Shown piece after piece: positions 7,617-14,024 of a DNA stretch of 14,024 nucleotides (positions are counted from its first letter, which is position 1; every line of letters begins with the position of its first letter). The notes beneath the pieces are model-generated. The model searched no databases. It was not told the DNA's origin and saw only the letters and a program-made list of their open reading frames with translations. A program made the translations under genes and the position numbers. The stretch comes from Bacteroidales bacterium UBA5219 (GTDB taxonomy: Bacteria > Bacteroidota > Bacteroidia > Bacteroidales > ML635J-15): NCBI GenBank assembly GCA_002412425.1, contig DHVB01000068.1, forward strand, positions 58,443-72,466, written 5' to 3'.

Positions 7617-7678
7617 TTTTTTAATATTTTTTTAAGTTTTGATAGAATTTTTAATTCAATTAATGCTGTTAAAAGTAA

Positions 7679-9355
7679 TTACTTTTTAAGTATTATCCAT
7701 TTGCCAGATTTTGTTGGTCCTTCGTGTTTGATGATGCCTGCTTTTGTTAACTTTTTCATGTGATATTTTATGCCATTAATGGTAAGCCCAATAGTTTTAG
7801 ATAGCTCACTTTGAGTTATTTGTGGATTTTCTTTTATTATTCTCAAAATAACTTCTTGGGTAGTTTCTTGGACGTTTCTTGGACGTTTCTTGGATGTTTC
7901 TTGGGTAGTATTATCTGTTTCTTGGGTAGTTTCTTGGGTAGTATTGTTTGTTTCTTGGGTAGTAATATTTGTTACTTGGGTAGTTTCTTGGGTAGTATTG
8001 TTTGTTTCTTGGGTAGTAATATTTGTTTCTTGGGTAGTACTATATATTTCTTGGGTAGATTCTTGGGTAATATTATTTGTTTCTTGGGTAGTACTTATAT
8101 ATTTCTTAGGCTTTTCTTTGGCTTTTTCTTTGGCTTTTTCTAATATAAATCCCTCTTCTAAATATTTTTCAGAAACATTTTCTATTACTCTAAAAGCAGT
8201 TATTAATGAAAAATCGAATTTTGCTTTACCATTTCCATTTTCAATTAATTCTTTTTGTACTCTATCTACACCACGACTAAATCTATTTACGTAGCCTAAC
8301 ACTTTCATAGCTTCGGCGATGAACGGATTACGGTAGTCGCTGACATTTGGGAAGTTTTCTGGAGTTACTTTTCCGTATAGTCCACCGGGATTTTGTACTT
8401 CAATTCTGTCGTCATATTCGTAGAATTGGACAGGAGCGTTGGTTTCGTAATCGCGGTGCATAATTGCGTTCATTAAAAGTTCGCGAGTAGCCCAGTATGG
8501 ATATTTTGAAAAAGTTTCTTCACGAAGTACGCTTACTGGAATAGGACGTTTTTGTGCTATGCTGGTTTCGATAAACGTATCAATTTTGGGAAGCTCCCGA
8601 CAAAGATTTCCTGCGAATTTATGCTCATTAATAATATCTCCAGCACGGTCTTTTCCTTTGAAATGTACATATTGAATATATGAGCCGTGTAGGTAGCGTT
8701 CTGGATTTTTTCCAAAAAGTACAATAGCTCCATTAGTTGGACAGTTGTAACGCAAATCATAAAATCCAAGCGAAGCAAGTTGTTCTTCTATACAACGATT
8801 GTCTTCGGCGAGTATATCTTCAGCTACTGCTTTAGGTAAATATTCTTTTTCTATAATTTTTACGTCTAAATCGTTGATGTTTGTTCCTAAGCAAGGCATG
8901 GCATCGAATGTGTGAATGTTGGATAAACGGCGTTCCATTAGGATTTTTTCTTCCGCTTCTGTTGCTGTGCTTTTTCTTGGACCAACTCTTACCCAAATAC
9001 GTCCTCTATAACGCACAGGAGGAAATTCTGAGGGTTGAACTTCGACAACCAATAGCTCGCCATCTTCAAAAGAGAATTTTTCTACACTCATAGTCGGCTG
9101 AGGTAAAATATTGCCATCGGTGCGAATGTTGGATATCTTTAATAATAACTTATCGTCAACTTTTAAGCCTGATAATTTCCCGTCATTGTGTGCTCCAATA
9201 ATTAAATAGCCATTCTTTCCACTTGACGAAACATCGTTGGAAAAGGAACAAATAGCTTGACAAAATTTATCCATATCGTTGGTAGATACGGTGCGTTCTA
9301 TATGGGAACTTTCCGAAGCAGAAAGAATTTTTGAAAGACTATTTTTTGTGAGCAT
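7679..9355 (-). CDS. AlbA_2 / HATPase_c_4 / winged-helix protein (COG2865-like putative regulator)
   Basis: Putative ATP-binding transcriptional regulator, 558 residues from the ATG at 9353-9355. The AlbA_2 (Schlafen-type) domain is about 12-135 (ESSHIERTVS..., GYLIIGAHNDG, PPVRYRGRIWVRVGPR). The HATPase_c_4-type region is about 200-390, with GAIVLFGKNPERY (209-221), a GHKL-like RELLMNAIMHRDY (291-303; Glu292, Asn296) and VQNPGGL (320-326). A repetitive linker (about 407-500) has AKEK units, then TTQE-based units ending SKKRPR. A C-terminal winged helix (about 501-558, VILRIIKENPQITQSELSKTIG to GKWIILKK) should bind DNA. The frame extends to a TTG at 9373, but that codon lies inside the -7 element, so the ATG is preferred. 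The gene is monocistronic and convergent with the operon to its left. In two sampled 60-base lines G+C is 24 and 25, against 11 and 9 in lines of the adjacent operon, but the NlpC gene also reaches 25, so transfer is not proven. The gene(s) it controls are unknown. Confidence 0.85.
   Translation of the reverse strand: MLTKNSLSKILSASESSHIERTVSTNDMDKFCQAICSFSNDVSSSGKNGYLIIGAHNDGKLSGLKVDDKLLLKISNIRTDGNILPQPTMSVEKFSFEDGELLVVEVQPSEFPPVRYRGRIWVRVGPRKSTATEAEEKILMERRLSNIHTFDAMPCLGTNINDLDVKIIEKEYLPKAVAEDILAEDNRCIEEQLASLGFYDLRYNCPTNGAIVLFGKNPERYLHGSYIQYVHFKGKDRAGDIINEHKFAGNLCRELPKIDTFIETSIAQKRPIPVSVLREETFSKYPYWATRELLMNAIMHRDYETNAPVQFYEYDDRIEVQNPGGLYGKVTPENFPNVSDYRNPFIAEAMKVLGYVNRFSRGVDRVQKELIENGNGKAKFDFSLITAFRVIENVSEKYLEEGFILEKAKEKAKEKPKKYISTTQETNNITQESTQEIYSTTQETNITTQETNNTTQETTQVTNITTQETNNTTQETTQETDNTTQETSKKRPRNVQETTQEVILRIIKENPQITQSELSKTIGLTINGIKYHMKKLTKAGIIKHEGPTKSGKWIILKK
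7875..8140 (-). repeat. TTQE/AKEK coding repeat within the regulator's linker
   Basis: In - strand codon order this region encodes AKEK units (12 nt) and KPKKYIS. It then has eight exact TTQE units and three variants (ITQE, STQE, TTQV), arranged as 12-nt (TTQE) and 21-nt (TTQE plus ETNN/EIYS-like fill) periods, followed by TSKKRP. The TTQE core is almost always written ACT ACC CAA GAA, so units share codons as well as residues, as expected from recent slippage or gene conversion. A shortened copy lies outside the gene at 7453-7616. Confidence 0.92.
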
Positions 9356-9370
9356 AAACTGTATTTTATG

Positions 9371-9402
9371 CAAAAATAAAGTTTTTCTAAACTTTTAGCA
9401 AA
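9371..9402 (-). promoter_or_regulatory. Promoter of the AlbA_2 regulator gene
   Basis: On the - strand, TTTG (9399-9402) is followed after exactly 20 nt by TATTTTTG (9371-9378), a full match to the Bacteroidetes -33/-7 arrangement. The start point would fall near 9364, leaving a leader of about 9 nt to the ATG at 9355. This is the best promoter match in the window. It excludes the upstream TTG (9371-9373), which overlaps the -7 element. Confidence 0.65.
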
Positions 9403-9540
9403 CAATTTACTATAAATTAAAATGCAAAATGCTATTCATTTGATATATGCTTATTAAGTAAAGTTGAAATGTCTTTTATTTAAACCAAAAAAATATTCAA
9501 ATTTTCTTAATTATCACTTCATTTTAAAATCTTTATTCAT

Positions 9541-9565
9541 TTTTAAATTTAAAATATTATATTTG
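9541..9565 (+). promoter_or_regulatory. -7 element and adjacent palindrome upstream of the 7TM-HD gene
   Basis: TATATTTG (9558-9565) matches TAnnTTTG and lies 27 nt before the ATG at 9593. Just upstream is a 14-bp perfect palindrome, TTTTAAATTTAAAA (9541-9554), placed between the -7 element and the expected -33 site, where a TTTG is missing. A repressor site is conceivable, but the palindrome is pure A+T and may be chance. The rest of the 9374-9592 spacer shows no gene. Confidence 0.45.
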
Positions 9566-9592
9566 CTTTTGTTTAATTCATAAAATGAACAA

Positions 9593-11707
9593 ATGAGTAA
9601 AAGAAAAATTGAAAATAAGGGTGTTTTTATTTATTTAGTTATTCTTTTTGTTATAAGCGTAAGTTTGGTTGTATTTATTTTTCCACGAAAAGAACAATTT
9701 CAATACTCTTATGAACCGGGCACACCTTGGCTTTATGAAAGTTTAGTGGCAGAAACTGATTTTCCTATTTATAAAACTGAAGATGAAATTGCTTTAGAAA
9801 AAGATAGTGTAGTAAAAAATTTTATACCACATTATATTAAAGATAGTTCTGCAATTGAAAAATATAAATATTTAATGCAAACTAAAATAGAAGAAATATT
9901 AGATTCGCTAAAAACACGTAGCAATAAAATTTTTATATTGAGTACCACAAGAAAGCAAATCAATACGCTTGAAAACTTTTATAAAGAGTTTGAAACAGTA
10001 AATGCAACATATTATAATCGTGGAATAATTGAACTTTCTGAATTTGATTATAACAATAAGTTAGAACAAGTTTATTTTGATAAAAATGGAACTTCAGAAT
10101 TGACTTCTGTTAATAATTTTTACACAAAATCAGAATTTAGTAAAGCTTTGTTAGATATTTATGATAAATGTATGCTTGAAACACTTGATTCGGTTTGGTG
10201 TGTTGAGATTCAAAATTTTATTTCACCTGATTATATCCCAGCAAACATAGTGTATAATCAAGAATTGAATGAGAAAGAAATTAATGAAGAAATAGATAAT
10301 TTAAGTCCAATTTTAGGTGTAATTCAAGCAGGACAAGTAATTGTTCGTAAAGGAAATATTATAGGCGACTATGAATGTAAAGTGTTAAATTCTATGCAAA
10401 ACTATATGACAAAAGATTTGCAGCACAATACTTGGAGTGTTAGTTTGGGAATTTTGTTGGTTTTTGTTTTACTATTTTCAGTATTGTTCGTTTATTTTCT
10501 GAATTTTTCTTGCGAAATAATGAATTCGTTTAAAACCAGTAGTTTTTTCTCAATTCAGATATTAATAATGATTTTAACGGTTTATTTAGTTTTCCAATTT
10601 ACTGATTTTAGCATAAACAATATTCCTTTTGTACTTTTTCCGCTACTAATATTTACCTTCTATAAATTTAGAGTTTCATTTTTTGTTTACTTATTTACAT
10701 TATTTATAGTTGGATTTTTTGCACCATCTCAATTTGAATTTTTAATTATTCAAACTTTAGCTGGTTTAGCAGCCATGTTTAGTTTGAGAAAAAGCCAAAA
10801 ACGACAACATATTTTTGTAACTGTTCTTATAGTTTTTGGAGTTTATGTTGTGTTAAATTTGGGCTTTTCATTAATGAAAGGAAAAGGACTTGGTCTTGAG
10901 TTTATAAATGAGTTAAAACCATTTGCAGTAAGCTCGTTTTTAGTTCTTTTATATTTACCTTTTGTTTATATTTTAGAAAAAGCTTTTGGTTTAGTCTCAG
11001 ACTATACATTATTAGAATTGAGCGATATTAATCATCCTGCTTTGAGATTGCTCTCAGAACAAGCACCAGGCACTTTTCAACATTCCATGCAAGTTTCTAA
11101 TTTAGCAGAATCTGTTGTAAATGCTTTGGGAGGAAACTCTATACTTACAAGGGTAGGGGCTTTGTATCATGATATTGGGAAAATAAGTCATGCCGAAAAT
11201 TTTATCGAAAATCAATCAGGAGTTAACATACATAATGAATTGGATTTTGAAGAAAGTGCCACAAAAATAATTTCTCATGTTAAAGAAGGTATGCTAATTG
11301 CAAAAAAATATAACTTACCATCTCAAGTAGCAGATTTTATCGAAACTCATCATGGTACGTCTTTAACAAAATATTTTTATGTTTCATGGGTTAATGCAAA
11401 TCCTGGACTAGAGCCAAATATGTTAAATTTTAAATATCCTGGTCCTAAACCACATAGCATAGAAACTGCTGTTCTGATGATGGCTGATGCAATAGAAGCT
11501 GCTTCGAGAACTTTGCAAGATTATACTGTCGAAAATATTCAAAATACAGTTTCTAACATTATTGATTCTCAACTCAATGATGGTCAGTTTAATGAAGTAA
11601 GTATTACATTAGAACAAATTACTAAAGCTAAGAAAATATTTGCTGAAAAAATAAAAAATATTTATCATGCTCGCATAGTTTATCCCGAAATTAATTCAAA
11701 AAATTAA
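9593..11707 (+). CDS. 7TM-HD family membrane phosphodiesterase (PgpH-like)
   Basis: Predicted inner-membrane cyclic-dinucleotide phosphodiesterase of the 7TMR-HD family, whose studied member PgpH of Listeria hydrolyses c-di-AMP. The 704-residue protein has one N-terminal membrane segment (about 11-30) and an extracytoplasmic 7TMR-HDED-type region (about 35-275, with the conserved GQVIVRKGNIIG at 247-258). A bundle of about seven membrane helices follows (about 282-465). The cytoplasmic HD domain (about 480-700) has metal-site residues in PGTFQHSMQ (His497), the HDIG motif ALYHDIGK (His526-Asp527), ISHV (His562), IETHHGT (His586, His587) and MADAIEAASR (Asp632). All expected HD ligands are present, so activity is likely. 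The ATG at 9593 follows a TATATTTG promoter. The stop is 53 nt before the TonB receptor, which has its own candidate promoter. The c-di-AMP substrate is inferred from family only. Confidence 0.9.
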   Translation: MSKRKIENKGVFIYLVILFVISVSLVVFIFPRKEQFQYSYEPGTPWLYESLVAETDFPIYKTEDEIALEKDSVVKNFIPHYIKDSSAIEKYKYLMQTKIEEILDSLKTRSNKIFILSTTRKQINTLENFYKEFETVNATYYNRGIIELSEFDYNNKLEQVYFDKNGTSELTSVNNFYTKSEFSKALLDIYDKCMLETLDSVWCVEIQNFISPDYIPANIVYNQELNEKEINEEIDNLSPILGVIQAGQVIVRKGNIIGDYECKVLNSMQNYMTKDLQHNTWSVSLGILLVFVLLFSVLFVYFLNFSCEIMNSFKTSSFFSIQILIMILTVYLVFQFTDFSINNIPFVLFPLLIFTFYKFRVSFFVYLFTLFIVGFFAPSQFEFLIIQTLAGLAAMFSLRKSQKRQHIFVTVLIVFGVYVVLNLGFSLMKGKGLGLEFINELKPFAVSSFLVLLYLPFVYILEKAFGLVSDYTLLELSDINHPALRLLSEQAPGTFQHSMQVSNLAESVVNALGGNSILTRVGALYHDIGKISHAENFIENQSGVNIHNELDFEESATKIISHVKEGMLIAKKYNLPSQVADFIETHHGTSLTKYFYVSWVNANPGLEPNMLNFKYPGPKPHSIETAVLMMADAIEAASRTLQDYTVENIQNTVSNIIDSQLNDGQFNEVSITLEQITKAKKIFAEKIKNIYHARIVYPEINSKN

Positions 11708-11717
11708 TTAAAAACAA

Positions 11718-11725
11718 TATATTTG
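11718..11725 (+). promoter_or_regulatory. -7 promoter element for the TonB-dependent receptor gene
   Basis: TATATTTG matches TAnnTTTG, 36 nt before the ATG at 11761. It suggests separate transcription of the receptor despite the short gap after the 7TM-HD gene. No -33 TTTG is evident because the preceding coding end is A-rich. Confidence 0.5.
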
Positions 11726-11760
11726 CGGACTTTTAGTTATAACTATGTTTTCTAAGCTTT

Positions 11761-14024
11761 ATGAAACTGAAAATAATATTTAACATCATAGCTTTATTTT
11801 TAGTTAGTAGTTTTTCATTTTCTCAAACTGCTACGCTAACTGGCATAGTACATGACTCAAAATCAAAGGCTTTGCACTATGCAAACATTAGCGTTGTAGG
11901 ACATTCAATAGGAACAACTAGCGATAAAAAAGGATACTTTGAATTAATAGTGCCAGCTTCTATCGATATAAATATTGAAGTTTCTTATTTAAGTTTTGAA
12001 ACAAAAACATTTTTACTAAACTTAAATCCTGGCGAAGTTTTTAATCTTGAAGTAGAATTATATGAAGCTGCAAATATTTTGCCAAGTACAGACATTGTTG
12101 CAAGTTCGGATAGGCATGGAACAGCAGTAAGATTAAATCCCGAAATTTCTCTTAAAATTCCTACTATTGGCGGTTTTGAAGATATGTTAAAATCTTTGCC
12201 TTCGGTTTCGTCTAACAACGAACTTAGTTCGCAATATAGCGTTAGAGGTGGAAATTTTGATGAAAATTTAGTTTTTGTAAATGATATAGAAATTTTTAGA
12301 CCTATTCTAGTCAGATCGAGTCAACAAGAAGGAATGAGTTTTATTAATTCTGATATGGTTTCGGGTGTTGTGTTTTCAGCTGGAGGGTTTGAGGCACAAT
12401 ATGGAGACAAAATGTCATCTGTGCTTGATATAAAATATAGAAAACCTTCGCAATTTGGAGGAAGTTTAAGTGCTAGCTTATTAGGAACAAATGTTCATGT
12501 CGAAGGTGTAAGCAAAAATCACCTTTTTAGATATAATACAGGTCTCAGATATAAAACAACAAAATATGTTTTAGGAACTTTAGATACAGAAGGAAATTAT
12601 GATCCTCAATTTTTTGACTTTCAAACATATTGTACTTATGATGTAAGCGATAAACTCGAATTAAGTTTTTTGGGAAATGCAAGCAGTAATGTTTTTAATT
12701 TTATTCCAGAAGATAGAGCTACTTCTTGGGGAACTTTAAACGAAGCTTTAAAAATAATGATGTATTTCGAAGGACAAGAAAAAAATAAATTTCAAAATAC
12801 TACAGGAGCTTTAACAGCAAAATATAAGAAAAATAAAAATTTAGATATGAAGTTTATTTTGTCTTCGTATTACGCATTAGAGCAAGAAGCTTTCGATATT
12901 TTAGGTCAATATTATTTGAATGAATTAGACAAACAATTAGGTTCAGATAACTTGGGCGACAGCGTAGCAAACATAGGTATAGGTTCTTATCTAAATCATG
13001 CCAGGAATTATTTGAATGCTTATGTTACTTCATTCAAATATTTAGGAAATTATAAAACAGGGAATCACAGTATTTTATGGGGAGCTCAATATAATTACGA
13101 AACCTTTGATTATTCTGTCCATGAATGGAATATGATAGATTCGGCGGGATACTCTTTAGGATCTTATGGATATTCGCAACAAGAACTAATTCCCGAAAAT
13201 CGTGATATTGTGCCTTTGTTCCTAACCGATATTGATAATATGAAAATTTATAGCAACAGGTTAAATGCATTTATTCAAGATTCTTATTTAATAAAACTTG
13301 ATGCAGGAGAATTTTCTATGGGTGGAGGATTAAGATTTAATTATTGGAGCTTTAACCACGAATTTTTGATAAGTCCACGTTTGAATATGGGATTTAAACC
13401 AAATTGTAAAAGAGATGTTGTTTTTAGATTTTCTACAGGATTGTATCATCAGCCAGCATTTTTTAAAGAAATCCGAAGGCTAGACGGAAGTATTAATAGA
13501 GACATTAAGGCACAATCTTCGTATCAAATTGTTGCAGGAGGAGATTATGTTTTTAAAGCTTGGGGACGACCATTTAAACTTGTTACAGAAGCATATTATA
13601 AATATATGTATAATTTAATTCCTTATGATATTGATAATGTGAGGATTAAATATTATGGGGATAATTTATCTCGAGGTTATAGTATGGGATTTGAAGCAAA
13701 AATTAATGGAGAATTTGTTCCAGGAACAGAATCTTGGTTTAGCGTAGCAGTAATGCAAACCCAAGAAGATATAGAAGGCGATTTTTATAGGCAAAAATAT
13801 GCTGATGGAACAGTTGATACTATTTATTTAGATATGATACCTCGTCCAACCGACCAAAGACTTAATTTCGGAATCTTTTTCCAAGATTATATTCCCAAGC
13901 ATGAAACATGGCAAGCTTATATAAATTTATTGTTTGGAACAGGTTTACCAGTTGAAAAAGCTAAAGAACCAGCCAGATTTACAGCATATCGTAGAATAGA
14001 CTTAGGTATTTCAAAACAATTGTT
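11761..14024 (+). CDS. TonB-dependent outer-membrane receptor (3' end outside window)
   Basis: Outer-membrane beta-barrel transporter powered by TonB-ExbBD; the substrate is unknown. The frame is open from the ATG at 11761 to the window edge (754 codons plus 2 nt), so the protein is incomplete only because the window ends. A signal peptide (residues 1-21, MKLKIIFNIIALFLVSSFSFS) is followed by a carboxypeptidase-D regulatory-like domain (about 22-100, TATLTGIVHDSKSKAL, GTTSDKKGYFEL). The plug (about 115-230) shows GFEDMLKSLPSVSS (138-151), QYSVRGGNFDENLVFVND (158-175) and AGGFEAQYGDKMSSVLDI (207-224). The rest is barrel, with alternating aromatic strands such as RFNYWSFNHEFLISPRLNMGF. An alternative ATG at 11745 is out of frame. 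The short N-terminal domain and standard plug suggest a general TonB receptor rather than a SusC of a glycan locus. No SusD is visible, but the downstream gene is not in view. Confidence 0.92.
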   Translation, partial: MKLKIIFNIIALFLVSSFSFSQTATLTGIVHDSKSKALHYANISVVGHSIGTTSDKKGYFELIVPASIDINIEVSYLSFETKTFLLNLNPGEVFNLEVELYEAANILPSTDIVASSDRHGTAVRLNPEISLKIPTIGGFEDMLKSLPSVSSNNELSSQYSVRGGNFDENLVFVNDIEIFRPILVRSSQQEGMSFINSDMVSGVVFSAGGFEAQYGDKMSSVLDIKYRKPSQFGGSLSASLLGTNVHVEGVSKNHLFRYNTGLRYKTTKYVLGTLDTEGNYDPQFFDFQTYCTYDVSDKLELSFLGNASSNVFNFIPEDRATSWGTLNEALKIMMYFEGQEKNKFQNTTGALTAKYKKNKNLDMKFILSSYYALEQEAFDILGQYYLNELDKQLGSDNLGDSVANIGIGSYLNHARNYLNAYVTSFKYLGNYKTGNHSILWGAQYNYETFDYSVHEWNMIDSAGYSLGSYGYSQQELIPENRDIVPLFLTDIDNMKIYSNRLNAFIQDSYLIKLDAGEFSMGGGLRFNYWSFNHEFLISPRLNMGFKPNCKRDVVFRFSTGLYHQPAFFKEIRRLDGSINRDIKAQSSYQIVAGGDYVFKAWGRPFKLVTEAYYKYMYNLIPYDIDNVRIKYYGDNLSRGYSMGFEAKINGEFVPGTESWFSVAVMQTQEDIEGDFYRQKYADGTVDTIYLDMIPRPTDQRLNFGIFFQDYIPKHETWQAYINLLFGTGLPVEKAKEPARFTAYRRIDLGISKQL

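Noticed and set aside
7565..7678. Stop-codon read-through of the regulator into the duplicated linker
   Set aside because: The frame stays open for 38 codons past TAA but reads the AKEK DNA in a different frame (KKKPKKKP) and then stops, so it would not yield the TTQE linker.
7453..8140. CRISPR array or tandem-repeat regulatory locus
   Set aside because: Units are 12 and 21 nt, in frame with the protein, with no unique spacers of constant length and no cas genes.
7393..8294. Several + strand open frames encoding repeated FLGS or VSWVV hydrophobic motifs
   Set aside because: They are the antisense reading of the TTQE/AKEK coding repeat on the - strand. The repeat lacks stops in several frames, so the open frames are by-products; they have no promoters and no matching family.
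9356..9373. TTG start for the AlbA_2 regulator adding six residues
   Set aside because: That codon lies within the TATTTTTG -7 element, so it would not be transcribed; ATG 9353-9355 fits.
1..14024. tRNA, rRNA, insertion sequence or prophage genes
   Set aside because: No cloverleaf-like sequence, rRNA signature, transposase or integrase motif was recognised on either strand by eye.

Overview
The window looks like chromosomal DNA of a member of the Bacteroidetes (Bacteroidota), probably an AT-rich Bacteroidales- or Flavobacteriia-like lineage. Four things point there. One is a secreted metalloprotease ending in a type IX secretion (T9SS) C-terminal sorting domain. Another is a TonB-dependent receptor with an N-terminal carboxypeptidase-regulatory-like domain. 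The short Bacteroidetes-type AMP nucleosidase fits as well. Finally, TAnnTTTG-type -7 promoter elements sit just upstream of most genes, while no Shine-Dalgarno sequences are visible. Base composition is strongly A+T rich, especially between genes.

Layout. Positions 1-100 hold the unresolved end of an upstream transcription unit and a good rho-independent terminator. Next come an AMP nucleosidase (141-911, +) and a large secreted M4/thermolysin-family metalloprotease with PKD, CUB, PKD and T9SS sorting domains (1042-4542, +). A repeat-like spacer with 13-bp inverted arms follows, then a secreted NlpC/P60 peptidoglycan hydrolase with two LysM domains (4663-5745, -). Divergent from it is a two-gene operon: a LpxL/HtrB-type lipid A acyltransferase (5856-6740, +) and a metallo-beta-lactamase-fold hydrolase (6742-7377, +). 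A spacer with a hairpin and a stray copy of a coding repeat (7378-7678) separates this from a convergent AlbA_2/HATPase/winged-helix regulator-like protein (7679-9355, -). Last are a 7TM-HD cyclic-dinucleotide phosphodiesterase homologue (9593-11707, +) and a TonB-dependent receptor that runs off the window (11761-14024, +).

Most genes concern the cell envelope: peptidoglycan cleavage, lipid A acylation, outer-membrane import, a secreted protease, and a membrane phosphodiesterase of a family that in Firmicutes degrades c-di-AMP, a nucleotide tied to wall and osmotic homeostasis. They are not one operon. Apart from the acyltransferase/hydrolase pair, each gene appears to have its own promoter.

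The most unusual part is 7450-8140. The AlbA_2 regulator carries a low-complexity linker of TTQE-based repeats before its winged helix. Just past its stop codon lies a second, shortened copy of the same linker DNA, in the same orientation, with 56 identical bases at one end and 58 of 60 at the other. It lacks the winged helix and runs into a different short tail. Recombination between the two copies would delete the DNA-binding domain and splice on the alternative end in frame. This could be a decayed duplication or a C-terminal switch; the sequence alone cannot tell which.
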